A stretch of 64,000 nucleotides of DNA from the NCBI GenBank assembly GCA_949752735.1, contig OX457044.1:12759294-12823293 (forward strand), read 5' to 3'. The first letter of the stretch is position 1; every line of letters starts with the position of its first letter. The stretch comes from Lumbricus terrestris (lineage: Eukaryota > Annelida > Clitellata > Crassiclitellata > Lumbricidae). Below are positions 10,362 through 21,696 of the stretch, piece by piece. Both the position numbers and the translations under genes were made by a program. The notes beneath the pieces were generated by a model that did no database searches, was not told the DNA's origin, and saw nothing but the letters and a program-made list of their open reading frames with translations.

Positions 10362-11131
10362 CTGAAACAAATAAAACACGAAACACACCATGTTAAAGCA
10401 ATTAATTAACTTACAGTTTCATCTCTATATTATCTCTTTTACAGCTAAGTTGTTTTTCATAAATGTAGCCATAATTTGTTCATATAAAGAAAAACACTTA
10501 AAAGTCTGTGGAATATTGGGATGTCCTATATCCTTTTGTTCGTATTTGATTCATCAACAATATTCTGTCTTGAAAAAGCAGATAAATTTATGTGTATGCC
10601 TTAAAATTAATAAATATATGAAATATTATTAAAAATAAAATTTATAACATCAGAAAATAATAAAAATCTATAAACAAAATAAAATGTAATACAAACACTG
10701 CTAAATGTAGATACTTGTATGACAAGCTTGTAGCAAACAATGATGGTCTAAAAAAATTGTGAAATTAATCGAAAAATGATTTTATATTATACCCACTTAG
10801 AAGATATTACGTCGACGCTCACATCGACAAAATAATAAGCCTGCAGCGATGTCGCCGCATTTCTATCCAAAAATGTCCAAACATAGATCTGTGGTACAGT
10901 CAATTTCTTTATAGATCCTTTACAAAATTTGCCTTATTGATAAATTTCATGTTTATAACTAGGCTGATAGGACTAAATAAAAAAAATTAACTAGGCCTAC
11001 AGGTAAGTAATCAAGCGAGCTTATGCTTTTCATAAATTATGATGAGATCGGCCAGGTCTGATGCACGGGTGGTACATGTGCGGATTGTGCGGTCTTCAAA
11101 TACTGAAACCTCTGAATCATCTAGCATATTA
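10362..11131. other. Unassigned AT-rich DNA 5' of the minus-strand gene
   Basis: May hold the promoter or 5' UTR of the gene at 8.0-10.4 kb. On the minus strand a GTAAGT donor follows about 10421, with an upstream TTAG acceptor-like site near 10450. No repeat recognised. Confidence 0.35.
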
Positions 11132-11141
11132 GCTTGAGACC

Positions 11142-11327
11142 AGGGCTGTACTCAAGGGTATACGCGGGTATATGGCGTATACTCACCTCCGAAAAAAAAA
11201 TGACAGCGTATACTCACCTATAAAACGAGGGTACACGCGAGTATACAGCGCGTATACCCACCTCAGTAAAACCAAGTCAAACACGGCGGCAGCGTGTACT
11301 CACCTCAAAAGTTCTGAGTACAGCACT
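11142..11327. mobile_element. Mutator-like MITE, AGGGCTGTAC family, copy 1
   Basis: 186 bp. TIRs are AGKGCTGTACTCA; a perfect 10-bp duplication GCTTGAGACC lies at 11132-11141 and 11328-11337. The inside is mostly subterminal repeats of GTATAC and ACTCACCTC. The related 16714-17229 copy also has a 10-bp duplication. Confidence 0.8.
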
Positions 11328-11337
11328 GCTTGAGACC

Positions 11338-11600
11338 TTATTATAGCATTTGTTGAACGATGCAATTCATTTTGTCTGAACTTCGCTGGTGAAAAGACAT
11401 ATTTACAGCGAAATGGTCAACGGCTGAGAAGCCGCAACGTGGACGAATGTACACAAATGGCTGGATGGAAACTTTCACAAAATTACGGCTATAATTTTCG
11501 TTTATAACTTCATCAAACCATTGGAAAAAACCCACGTTAAGGTATTTTCTGAATCCTCTACATGTTCCCTAGCGAAATATATAAATAGACCAAAGAAATA
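11338..11600. other. Unassigned sequence
   Basis: No gene or repeat recognised. Confidence 0.4.
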
Positions 11601-11609
11601 GACCTGTGG

Positions 11610-12375
11610 TACAGTCAATCCTAAACTGGCCACAGTGAAAAGCAAAGAGGGAAAAGTACTGGAGGGAAAGACAGAGATCAAAAAGTGATGGGAAAAGCAC
11701 TACAAAGAAATGCACAACAACGAGAATCCAGTGGTTAGAACAGTGATGCAAGAACTACTTACAAGTAACAACCAAGAGAAGATGATGTATATAATGAGAG
11801 AAGATGTGGAAACAGACATGAAAAAACTTTAAACCGGAAAAGCTCCGGGAGAAGACAATATCACAGCAGAGATGATCCAAGCAAGCGAGAATTGTGCAAT
11901 GGAAATGCTGCACAAATTGTGTAACCAAATCTATTACAAGAAGGAATGCCCCAGGGGCTTGGGAACAGCTAAACTTCTACCAATGCATAAAAATGGTGAC
12001 AAAGCAGAATGCAGCAATTAACGAGCAATTAGTTTACTAAGCGTTCTTGGAAAGGTCTACACAAAGATACTGCAGCAGCGACTGAAGAGATATGTGGAGG
12101 AAGTGATGAGAGAAGAGCAAGCAGGATTTAGAAAGGGAAGAGACACGATTGACCAGCTGTTCGTGATCAGACAACTATCAGAGAAATATATCGAACGGAA
12201 CATAACGCTATACAACAATTTTATAGATTACAAACAAGCATTCGATAGTGTGTGGCAAGAAGGATTATGGCAAGTATTAAGATAGTAAGGAATACCAGAA
12301 GAGCTGGTGGAACTAATAGTGGATTTGTACAGTAAGTCCATGACTGCAATTCGGGTAGATAGAGAGCTTATGGAC
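11610..12375 (+). mobile_element. RTE-type LINE fragment, front half of the RT
   Basis: Broken coding for the linker and first RT motifs: GKAPGEDNITAEM, RAISLLSVLGKVY, EEQAGFRKGRDTIDQ, and the palm YKQAFDSVWQEGLW. At least four in-frame stops or frame changes. It ends near 12370 just where the copy at 424 begins (…RVDREL versus …RIEGELSE), so the two fragments cover complementary parts of the same protein. Confidence 0.75.
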
Positions 12376-12630
12376 ATGGGCGCCCACACACAGGAGCAAA
12401 AGGGGGCACTTGCCCCACCAACCGCTGAAAAAATTGACATCTTTTTTATATACTACTTTTGTAGTACTGAAGTTCTTTGCGTTAGAGAATTGACATGGGC
12501 GGAGTTTGGTTTCCGTTCTTGGAGGGGCTAAAGCCTTCTTGGGGGAAAGGGGGGTAAGCCCGGGAAAAGATACCATTTACATGGTAAAAAATGAATTTGG
12601 GTCTTCTTGGGGGGGGCTTAGCCCTCCTAT
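12376..12630. repeat. GC-rich unassigned repeat
   Basis: Alternates short G-rich and C-rich runs (GGGGCTAAAGCC, GGGGGGGCTTAGCCC) with an AT-rich middle. No coding. Similar pieces occur near 12.95 and 15.32 kb. Confidence 0.35.
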
Positions 12631-13045
12631 CATCATCATCAATATCTTTAGGCCAGAGCTGAAAGTGAGCCGGGTTGGTCTGGGTCTGCGACCCGGCATC
12701 GATTTTCAAGACCTGCTGTTGCCGGGTCTCAGCCGGGTCGCATGTTTACCAAAAATCAGTTGCGAATGACTAAAAAAAGTCGTCATTCGCAAAAAACCAG
12801 GTTAAAATGGTAGGATTTTTTTTTATTTCGGCAAATGACCATAGCCTAGATGCTTATGCCAATGAATACACCGCAGATATGTTAAACATGTCGCCGACCC
12901 GTGATGAGGTTATGTGCACCATAAACCTACTGGGCAGCACGCCGGCTTCCTGGGAGGGGCTACGCCGGTAGTCCTGTACAACTACATTAGGATATGGGGT
13001 CTTAAATTAGCAGCAGCATTCATAGGCGGAGACTTGGGGGGGCCC

Positions 13046-13274
13046 GGTAGAGTAATGGTTAACACGCTGGCCAAGAGAGCGAGAGGTAGTGAGTTCGAGC
13101 CCCCGTTGGGCGGATTTGCTTTGTAGGCTGCCATTGGCGCCGTGTAATTACAAAGCTGTCTGTTCAGTTGGTAGTTAAGTTTAATTAAGATTACTGCATA
13201 ACTTGTAAATGTAAAGCGCAGTGCGTCTTGCAGGCGTTTAATTAAAGAAAAAATATTATTATTATTATTATTAT
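13046..13274 (+). mobile_element. tRNA-derived SINE 1, copy 1
   Basis: The head has tRNA-like promoter boxes: GGTTAACACGC (A box-like) and GAGTTCGAGCC (B box). The body ends in GCAGTGCGTCTTGCAGGC and an ATT tail. A second copy, inverted, is at 59769-60009. The 3' phrase is shared with the LINE D 3' end at 18.2 kb. Confidence 0.8.
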
Positions 13275-13423
13275 GGGGCCAGAGGGCGGATCCAGAAATT
13301 TGCGGTTGGGGATGAAGATGCTGATAGCCCCAATATTTCAGAAATATTTCGGAAATATCATTAGACTCTATAAATTTCTAGAGTGTTATCCACTGTTTAT
13401 CCATAATGAGCAATCTTGTTACG

Positions 13424-14010
13424 ACGACAGCAAAAAATTCTACCTCTGCAGTGTGGAAATTCAAAAAATTTATAGGCCTACGACGTGGTGACGGTGGTGG
13501 AGATATTCATTGAACACCTAAGCCATTAAATTTTCGTTCAGCAATGAAATAATTACCGGTATGCGAAATTTGTTGAGATGACAGCCTAAAATGATGCCAC
13601 TGCCGTGTGGATAATTATGTAAAAAAAATAAAAAATACAAGAGTTCACTTTTGAAGTCATAAACTGCGACTTTTGGCACTGAAATGATCCGTTTCGTTAA
13701 AATGACAGCCTGAAATGCAACTACTGCAATGTAGAAATTCATCAAATTTGACAATTGGGGAGGGGATATTTGTTGAACTCTTAAATCAAGTCTTTCAGCA
13801 ATGAAATTATAAGAGATTTTGCTGAAATGAGAGCCTAAAATAATACCATTACAGTTAAGAAATTTGACAGATTTAAACAATTGAAGGAGACTCCTTTGAA
13901 GTCGCAAACCACAACTATCAGCACTGAAATTATTAACATTTTCGCTATAATGACAGTCTAAAATGCTACCATTGCAGCGTGTAATTTCAAAAACATTTTT
14001 ATAATGGTGC
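13424..14010. repeat. Diverged tandem repeat, period about 124 bp, four to five units
   Basis: The marker ATGACAGCCTAAAAT recurs at 13578, 13702, 13827 and 13950 (spacings 124, 125, 123), with a weaker first unit at 13424. Units share a GCACTGAAAT or GCAATGAAAT block. Lies inside the 2.8-kb Mutator-like element. Confidence 0.7.
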
Positions 14011-14079
14011 ATGGGCATATCTCCTCCACCAAACCCCTCCCTCTGCTAGTAATCGTAATCGATTACAACTGTAATATCC

Positions 14080-14500
14080 AAACTTCCAAAACGCAACTCG
14101 AAAACCAATCGCGGGGCACCAGCTTATTCACGAGCACTGCGCCGAGTCAAAAGAGTTGTCCGTAAGAATAGTCCGAAGGTGGTCCGGGTCGAGTTACCAA
14201 AGGATCAGAGGGGGCGGGACAGCTATTAAGGCGAGTGTCGTCTGAGCCGGGAATTTGAAGGGAGAGGATAAGATGAGACATAGTAAGAGTTTTTGAAAAG
14301 GTGTGACTTAATTTTCGAATGAAAAGCCCGAGGTGTGATGGATAGAGGAGCCTGAGGAAGGTGGTGATGTGTGATCAGTAATGATGGTGGAGGAACTGAA
14401 AAAGATCGGAATTCAGGTGGCAGATTATTCCAAAGGCGTGGTGCTGTGTTGGATATGGCTCGGTTGAACAACTTGAGATGACTTGAAAGTTGGAGGCGGC

Positions 14501-14572
<72 letters not shown>

Positions 14573-14760
14573 TAAGACAGATGGATGATCAGGCAGGTCT
14601 ACATAGAACGGGTTGGCTGGATGGTGAACAGTTCGTGAAGATAACTCTGCTGGGAGTACTATACAGAGTTGTAGGTCAAGGAGAGAACTTTGATGTGGAT
14701 TCGCTCCGGGATTTTCAACCATGGTGGAGTGACTTGAGGCTGGTGCTAGTGGCTCAGCAC
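14080..14760 (-). mobile_element. LINE B-like 3' fragment with (GA)n
   Basis: 3' end phrase CACCAGCTTATTCACGAG matches the B-family end. Reading frame 14226-14471 encodes a LINE C-terminus (APRLWNNLPPEFRS, AFHSKIKSHLF). A pure GA dinucleotide run (14502-14568) expands inside it; coding-like sequence with GWxVN codons resumes beyond. Confidence 0.65.
14502..14568. repeat. (GA)n microsatellite
   Basis: About 33 uninterrupted GA units. Confidence 0.95.
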
Positions 14761-14979
14761 TAAGAAATGGTTGCAAAATACACAACGTATAGGCTAAAGC
14801 ATTCATAGAAATAGTTTTTAAAAATTAGGAATTCAAATTACACATTTTGGGTGGGGCGCCCTGATAAAACCTATAAAGAGTTCATATACGGTACCCATAT
14901 TTCAGTAAACTTATAAACGTTATAGGCCTAAACTTTTAACTTTTTTTGATTATGGCAAAGACGAAACCCATTTCTTTTA

Positions 14980-15148
14980 CAGTGGCGTAACTAGGAACTC
15001 GGGGGCCCCTAGACAAAATGTGAATATTGATATGTATTATCACTTACAGTGGCATAACTATAGGAACTCGGGGGGGCCCCTCTGGGGCCTCTACACTCGG
15101 GGGCCCATAGACTTTGTCTACCCAGTCTACCCTATTGTTACGCCACTG
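14980..15148. mobile_element. Short hAT MITE, CAGTGGCGTAAC family
   Basis: 169 bp between CAGTGGCGTAAC and GTTACGCCACTG with a perfect 8-bp duplication TTCTTTTA (14972-14979 and 15149-15156). The left terminus occurs twice (again at about 15049), so a partial internal duplication is built in. Confidence 0.85.
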
Positions 15149-15784
15149 TTCTTTTACAATAAAACTTTGACTTTGTTATGCTGGTAATCTGCTACTCTGC
15201 AAAACGGCTTTTAAAAAAGTTTTCATGACTTTATCGTTCATAAAATAGCTGGCAAATAAGAGACTAAAATGGACTCTAGCTGAGGTCAACACAGCTAAAA
15301 ATGCGTTGGTCGCTGGGGCTCCGCCCTAGACCCCGCTGGGGGAGCTTACGACGCTCCTCCAGGCCCCTAGTCGGTATGGGCTTCGGCACGAGCAGCTTCG
15401 CGCCTTTGGCGCTTTTCGGCACAAAGTCAGACCCGGCAACTTTTACAAACCACCTTCAGCTCTGCTTTAGGCTAAATGCCCAAAGGAGTCCGACGCCACT
15501 CTCTGTCTGAGTCTGTCTCGCGTCATGTTGCCCAGCTTCAACCGGTCCAGTCAGCAGGTCTGCTCCATACCATTACCATCTTGGAGCAGCTAGACCACCT
15601 TGTCTGAATGAAGAGAATATTGGGAGAGGCATGAAGGACAACCTGGGTCAATGCCCGTATGTGTCCCACGCTCTCTCCTCCGATTCTCTTTACCGGTCTG
15701 TCCTGACCGGCCTGTGCATGTTTGATCTGGGTGCTATGTCAAATGTGTCATGGTTTTCGCGGATTTCAATCGTCTTTGCAATTG

Positions 15785-16500
15785 TAATTGTAATCGTACA
15801 TTTATATAGCGCCCCTTCAAGAGAACTCCTCAGAGGTGCTCCCAACCTGACACCAAACCACAATCAAAGAGAATGGTTTTCAAACGCTTGCGGAAAAGGG
15901 GCAAAGAAAGACAAAGAAGCTCATTACGGAGACTAATAGGTAACTTATTCCAGAAAGACGGACCGACTATAGCAAAGCTTCTGTGCAGCACTGTGGAAGA
16001 TCGAGCCATAGGGACAACCAGGTCGCCATGCGTAGCAGAGCGAAGGAATCTACGACCTGGAATGGATAGCACAGATACACAGAGTTCCATAAGATAGGTC
16101 GGAGCTTGGCCTGCTAAGCAATTACGCATGAACATTAGAATCTTAAATTCAATACATTTTTGCATAGGCAACCAGTGCAGTTCTTCCCGTATAAATTTGA
16201 TATATGCCCAAACTTTGGTATGCCGCCAATCAGGCGAGCCGCAGCATTAAGGGCAGATTGTAACTTATTAATGCGTGAAAGGGTTAAGCCCGCATAGATG
16301 GCACTACCATAATCAACTCTCGTGCATATAAATGCATGCATCAGCGTAGTAGCGAGCGACGCACCGAGCGAATCTGACGAACATGGTAGAAGCAAGTGCG
16401 ACATACATTCCTCACATGATCAGAAAGGGTCAATTCCTGGTCCAAGGTCACACCCAAATCACGGACAGTCGTAGAAAAAATCAGGCCAGGAAAGCAATGT
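15785..16500 (-). mobile_element. LINE C 3' fragment
   Basis: Minus strand, beginning at the 3' tail (ATATAGCGCCCCTTCAAG). Two overlapping frames (15830-16171, 16135-16404) encode the post-RT region: RVDYGSAIYAGL, AARLIGGIPKFGHI, RSATHGDLVVP, SFAIVGPSFWNKLP. The RT domain is missing; 5'-truncated near 16500. Confidence 0.75.
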
Positions 16501-16703
16501 TGCAGATTTTGCATATCAACTTTTGCATATCAACTTTAGTCTTTGGTCATTTACTGCCAGCGTATCGCCACCCATCTGGCAAACCTTCCTCCTTTTGTCC
16601 GGGCTTAGGACCGGCACAGGGACGTTGTTGGTTCCCTGTGGCGGAGGATGGATGCAGTTTAACGTCGTGCCCAGGACAAGGAAATTAGATACTAAGTATT
16701 ATT
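16501..16703. other. Unassigned sequence
   Basis: A short duplicated TTTTGCATATCAACTT; nothing else recognised. Confidence 0.4.
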
Positions 16704-16713
16704 GGTTTGAAAC

Positions 16714-17229
16714 AGGGCTGTACTGGTAAATTTTTAGGTGAGTACACGCTGACTGGGAGAAAATTTTCCGACGACCAAATCTCGGGAAAATTTCGTCCAT
16801 TTTCCCGTCCGAAAAATCTGACGACCTTTTTTTTAGTCATCTGGACAAAATGTTGGGAAAACTTCGTCCATTCTCCCGTCCGAAAAATCTGACGACCTTT
16901 TTTTGTATTTTTTTTAGTCATCCGGCCAAAATCTCGGGAAAACTTCATCCATTTTCCTGTCCGAAAAATCTGACGACTTTTTTTTTAGTCATCCGGCCAA
17001 AATCTCGAGAAAACTTCGTCCATTTTCCCGTCCAAAAAATCTGACAACCTTTTTTTCCAGTCATCCGACCCCAAAACAGCGTCGCATGCGCCTGATTTAC
17101 TAGCGTGTACGGTGTACCCTGCTTTTTACCCGCGTATACCCTACTTTTCGGGAGGTGAGTATACGATGTTGTTTTTCCCCGGAGCTGAGTATACGCTGTA
17201 TACCCGCATATGCCCTCGTGTACAGCCCT
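16714..17229. mobile_element. Mutator-like element, AGGGCTGTAC family, copy 2
   Basis: 516 bp, ends AGGGCTGTAC and GTACAGCCCT, flanked by GGTTTGAAAC and GGTTTTAAAC (9 of 10 identical). It contains a minisatellite of about four 60-75-bp units (16780-17060) built on CTCGGGAAAA, CCGTCCGAAAAATCTGACG and a T-run, followed by the GTATAC-rich module shared with copy 1. No protein coded. Confidence 0.8.
16780..17065. repeat. Minisatellite within Mutator-like copy 2
   Basis: Four imperfect units with TCCATTTTCCCGTCC, AAAAATCTGACGACC, TTTTTTAGTCATC in order. Confidence 0.75.
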
Positions 17230-17239
17230 GGTTTTAAAC

Positions 17240-17483
17240 CTGCATTCGACTCTACATTGTCTTACATATTATTTTTAATTCAGCAAAACATTGTTACTTA
17301 TTTAACAGGAATAAGCATTCACATGTGTGTTTACAGTCCCAAAGCATTACTAAGCTCTCCCACATGTAGTTAACGCAGGCTGTTAACGGAGCCTGCCAAA
17401 ACAAGCCCAAACTTAGCCCACTTGTGTGCATTATAAAAATAATTTTAATTATTTTGTTGTATAATTTAGCTTATTTAAGCTTA
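17240..17483. other. Unassigned AT-rich sequence
   Basis: Nothing recognised. Confidence 0.4.
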
Positions 17484-17860
17484 TTAATATTTATGAAAAT
17501 ATATAGCTTTTCAGGGTCTTTTCACCATTGATTAGTAAGCGGAATAATTAGGCTATCGATCACCGTAGGTGAAACCGCTCTATTCTGCCTCTATCTGTTG
17601 CGGGCCAAATTGTTGATCTGCTACCGAGCCGTCAGTAACATCTACCAATTTAGCAACCTGAACTACGGTTTAACCAAGCTAATTAATTAATATTTATGAA
17701 AATATGCTTTTTCATGGTCTTTTGACCATTGACTATTAAGCAGAATAATTGGGCTATCGATCGCCGTAGGTGAGACCGCTCTATTCTGCCTCTATCTGTG
17801 ACGTCCATACTGTTTACGTGCTACCGAGCCGTCGTTGACATCTACCCCGTAAAGTACGTT
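17484..17860. repeat. Direct duplication of a conserved unclassified repeat (GGCTATCGATC)
   Basis: Two units of roughly 200 bp (17484-17688, 17689-17860), each starting TTAATATTTATGAAAATAT and carrying GGCTATCGATCRCCGTAGG, CCGCTCTATTCTGCCTC and CTACCGAGCCGTC. Related blocks are at 28.1-28.3 kb and, inverted, at 25.4-25.5 kb. Class unknown. Confidence 0.65.
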
Positions 17861-18185
17861 TGCCCTATAATTTTACCGTCTGCTTCTAAACTTTGTCGTG
17901 TCGTTTTGCATCTAAATTTGACTTCAATTTGCTGCCAGAAGCACGCGTGTACAGTTAACACATAAAAAGCAAGTGCGCTTGAATTGTGTATTTTTATGCA
18001 CGTCCGGCGATAATAGAAGGCTTTGTTGCAAGGACTCTATACCATTGAGATGTATTACATGTATAACATTTGCTAGAGGGAGTATGACGTGTCTGCCCCA
18101 TTGAGATGTATTCTATATATAATATATACGCAGCAATACGATAGAGAGAGCATGACGTATTTGCCCTGCAGTTAGATAAAAAAAG
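17861..18185. other. Unassigned sequence with foldback-end-like pieces
   Basis: Phrases GATGTATTCTATATATAA and TTGCCCTGCAG resemble sequence beside the palindromes at 20.05-20.6 kb. No gene. Confidence 0.35.
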
Positions 18186-20035
18186 TAAGTAAGTAAGTAT
18201 ATACTTTAATGGACCGCCTGCAAACGCACTGCGGGAACATCAATCAGTTATGAACAACAATGAATATATATATATATACACATAACTAAATAATCAATAG
18301 GCCTAATAAAGTAAGTGAAAATGCAGTTAATCTCATTGTTACATAAAGTATGCTAAATAGCAGAATAAACATATCGATAGTCATTTATATATCATTCGTG
18401 TAATAAAACCTTTCCTAGTTAATGTATCAGCATATGGAATCTCTCGATTGTGTGATCGAGGGCGGAGGGAGTAGGTAACATTCTTTATAGGAGGCAACAG
18501 GCAATTAAGAACATGGCTAGGATTATAAAGCACAGACGAAAAAACAGAGGTGTCAGCACGGCCACAGAGGTCATCAAAAGACTTCTGGTCTTCAGGCAGA
18601 TACTTGTGTCGAACCAGTTTACGTATAATTGAGTTAATACGCGTTTTCTGTGCAGTACTAGCAAAACCATACCATGCAGGAGATGCATAGAGAAGGCGGG
18701 CCAACGTTGTGGCTCGAACAACGTCAAACAGACGAAGATCCGCGAGTCCATGAGAAATAAGAATGCGTATTGCGTAGAGCGATTGGTTGGCCTTAATACA
18801 GATACGATCAATATGCAAGTCAAAGTTAAGCTTATTCGTAATTGTTACCCCTAGGATGACAGATTTTGTCACCCTCTCCATACCAGGTATAGGAGGAGGG
18901 AGATTGGTTAGCTTTGACCTTGGACGACTAATTATCATCTCCTTAGATTTGCCATGGTTGAGTTTTAGGTTACTAGTAAGGGATCACATAGCAACATTGT
19001 CGAGTTCAGAAGAAGTGGTAGCAATAGCAGAAGCAGGGATTAAGATGTAGCTGTCATCTGCGTATTTCAGTAGACTATTACTACGGTGAACTGGTGTCAG
19101 ACCTGAAATGACCACCACAAAATCATCCGGTCCAAGTCCCGAGCCCTGAATAATAGCCTACTTGCGTTAATCCTACAAAAGGTTGAAACTTGGCCAAGAA
19201 ATTTAGTGCAGTGTTGTCGATTATGCAATAAGGATAAGATCCAATTATAGAGAAAGTCAGGTAAAGGCATTTGAGCAAGCTGTTCAGATAAGTACGAATG
19301 TCTAACCGTATCAAAGGCACGGGAAAAGTCTAGCGAGATAAGACGCACATATGGCTCATCATGAAGCATGTCCAAAAGTCTATGAGTAAGACCAATAAGT
19401 GCAGATGTGGTGGATCCAGATGGCCGAAAGGCATATTGGTCACTAAAAGCAGAGTTAGACTCAGGATCATTGAAGATTGGGTGAAAATATCTCCTCGCAA
19501 CTATTTTTTCCAACATGTGGCAGAGCACCGGGGTGATTGAGATAGGCCTAAAATCTGTCTCACTTTGAGGACGTGCAATTTTTGGAATTGGCGTGATGCA
19601 GCTAGAGTACGTACGTGCCACTGGGGTGGCTTATAAGAGGAAGTCAGAGAGCAGTTGAACAGATAAGTTACAGGAGCAGAAAGAAGGTGAGCCATCGTGG
19701 ACAAAAACCAAGCAGGAATACCATCAGGGCCAATAGAGGACCCCCGGACACATTCCAACCCCCTGAACACATTATATTCATCAATATTAACAGGGTTTTC
19801 AATGTTAACAGTTAGCTTATGCAATGGCTCAGTATAGCCTAGATCAGTCGACACAGCTTGATAGTGTTGGTTAAGCGTTTCACTCGTAACACCATCAATC
19901 ACAGTAGGACACATATATAGCATCACCACCACGGAGCCGTCTGACTTCGGTCCAAAGCCGACGGGAGCCACGTTCGATATCCTGGAAGGAGACAGAGTAT
20001 ATATATATGAAGTCACAAATTTAGCTTACATCGCT
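18186..20035 (-). mobile_element. LINE D copy (CR1-like)
   Basis: Minus-strand LINE with an AAGT-repeat 3' tail at 18186-18200 and the 3' phrase CCGCAGTGCGTTTGCAGGC. Upstream in reading order: LYASPAWYGF and KLVRHKYLP (18381-18938), the RT active site KYADDSY near 19046-19078, DFSRAFDTVRHSYL and FRPSGSTTSALIGL (19097-19621), PDGIPAWFLS (19501-20016). Several frameshifts. Endonuclease absent. Similar pieces are at 58.3-59.1 and 60.7-61.3 kb. Confidence 0.85.
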
Positions 20036-20054
20036 CGTATCGTACCGACGATAG

Positions 20055-20560
20055 AGGTGTATTATATAATGAATATATCACTAGAGAGAGTAACAAGTCT
20101 CTATATTGAAGTCGGTCTAATTCGCACCGAACAATCACATCATATCTCTAATTCGCACCCACCAATCATAGGCGATTTCTCATACCGACCAATCACACAC
20201 AGTCTTACCAAAGACCTTTAAGTTCTTACAGCGTCGATTTGAAAAATAAATAAAACGACATCAGCATTTTTATAATAAGACGAACATGTCGATGCTTGCT
20301 TGTTAATTTTGCATTTTCTTGCAATATTGACAAGTAAACATCGACAAGTTCGTCTTATTACAAAAATGCTGATATTATTTTATTCATTTTTCCAGATCGA
20401 TGCTCTAAGACTGTGATTGGTCAGTATGTTAATCGCCGATGATTGGTCGGCACGAATTTAGACAGATATGATGTGGTTGGTCGGCACGAATTAGACGGCG
20501 ACTTCAATATGGCGACGTGATACTCTCTCTAGTGATATATTTATTATAATTATAATACAT
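20055..20560. repeat. Near-palindromic foldback unit 1
   Basis: About 505-bp inverted repeat with arms near 240 bp centred about 20325. The edges read ATATATCACTAGAGAGAGT and the inverse. Arms carry repeated CCAAT motifs (ACCAATCA on one side, TGATTGGTCGG on the other). No coding. Looks like a foldback or long-TIR MITE. Confidence 0.75.
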
Positions 20561-20574
20561 CTCTATGATCTGCC

Positions 20575-20945
20575 CTGCAGTCAGATGTGGTCATAAATTA
20601 ACGTCGATCTAATTCGAAACGATCAATCACGTGTGATTTCTCGTACCGACCAATCACAGTCTTACAACTTCGATCTAGAAAAACAACTAAAATAATATCA
20701 ACATTTGTATAATTCGAACAAGTCGATGTTAACTTGTGAATATTGGAAGAAAACTGCAATATTCACAAAAAGACATCGACATGTCCGAATCATCATAAAA
20801 AGGTTGATATTATTTTAGTTATTTTCCTGAATAATCCTGATCGATGTTGTAAGACTGATTGGTCGGTATGAGAAATCGCCTATGATTGGTCGGTGCGAAT
20901 TAGACTGCAGATATGATGTGATTGGTCGGTGCGAATTAGACGGCG
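20575..20945. repeat. Near-palindromic foldback unit 2, cut by LINE E
   Basis: A second copy of the palindrome, starting just after unit 1, with the same GATTGGTCGG repeats. It stops after GACGGCGACTTCAATA; the expected remaining edge (TCTAGTGATATATTCATTA) is found at about 23311-23337, so LINE E has inserted in it. Confidence 0.65.
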
Positions 20946-21696
20946 ACTTCAATAACTTCAAATTCAACTTGTTTATTGATCCCAAAAATATAAATCAGAC
21001 AATCATGCATTCATAATAGTACACAAAGTGAATAATTGCAGTTAACAATTATGCATTCATAATAGTACACAAAGTGACCAATTGCAGTTAACAATTGCGA
21101 ATGGTAAAGCTTAGTGTACAATCATTACTGTGAAACGTAGGGAGCAATAGGCTACCCGAAGGGAGTGATCCCGCTATTGGGGGCCTATTTACCAAATGAA
21201 AAAATTCTTCACTGTGATATGATTAATGATAATAGATTAGGAAACAGATAGAAATGGCAGTATTTTTAGAATCAATTAGATAACAGCAGTGGGATACCTT
21301 CCCTCTGCTCAACTTAAAAAGAATGGGGAAAACACAATAAATGGGTTGTTCATTCTACATTTTTGTAATGTGTGTGCACGGATTTGGGATTTAAATCGAT
21401 CGAGATGGATGCACGAATATTTTCCTGTATGTTATTCCATAAAAGAGGACCCTGATAGGCCTACTTAATAGAAAACTTTCTAGTGTTCGTTTTAGCAAAG
21501 ACACTTATGTAGATTCTATTATTTCTAATGCCTTTAGTATATAAGTTAGGTCTAAAATAGGATGAGAATGCAAGTGGAAGAATTAAGGTTGTTGTCATAC
21601 TTATACATAAATGTACTAGTTTGGATGAATTTAATTTGGGATATTTTTAGCAAGTTCAACTGTTGATATAAGGTATTAAAGGTGTGTGCATTAAAG

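Larger units (their letters stand above)
12655..15463. mobile_element. 2.8-kb Mutator-like composite element
   Basis: TIRs begin AGAGCTGAAAG and end CTTCAGCTCT, as in the short copies at 45714 and 54216; inner ends share GACCCGG and CCGGGTC. The flanking 10-mers TCTTTAGGCC and GCTTTAGGCT agree at 8 of 10, and the flanks join into the repeat seen whole at 29.97 kb. The interior holds a SINE (13046-13274), a 124-bp tandem repeat (13424-14010), a LINE B-like piece (14080-14760) and a hAT MITE (14980-15148). No transposase found. Confidence 0.75.
12633..15790 (-). mobile_element. RTE-like LINE 3' end with (GAT)n tail, split by a Mutator-like element
   Basis: A 3' UTR-type repeat in minus orientation: the ATC run at 12630-12640 plus TTAGGC resumes at 15464 with AATGCCC and AGTCCGACGCC and continues to about 15790. 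A second copy, not split here, is at 29968-30540 and shows the two parts are contiguous. No coding part is present. Confidence 0.7.
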
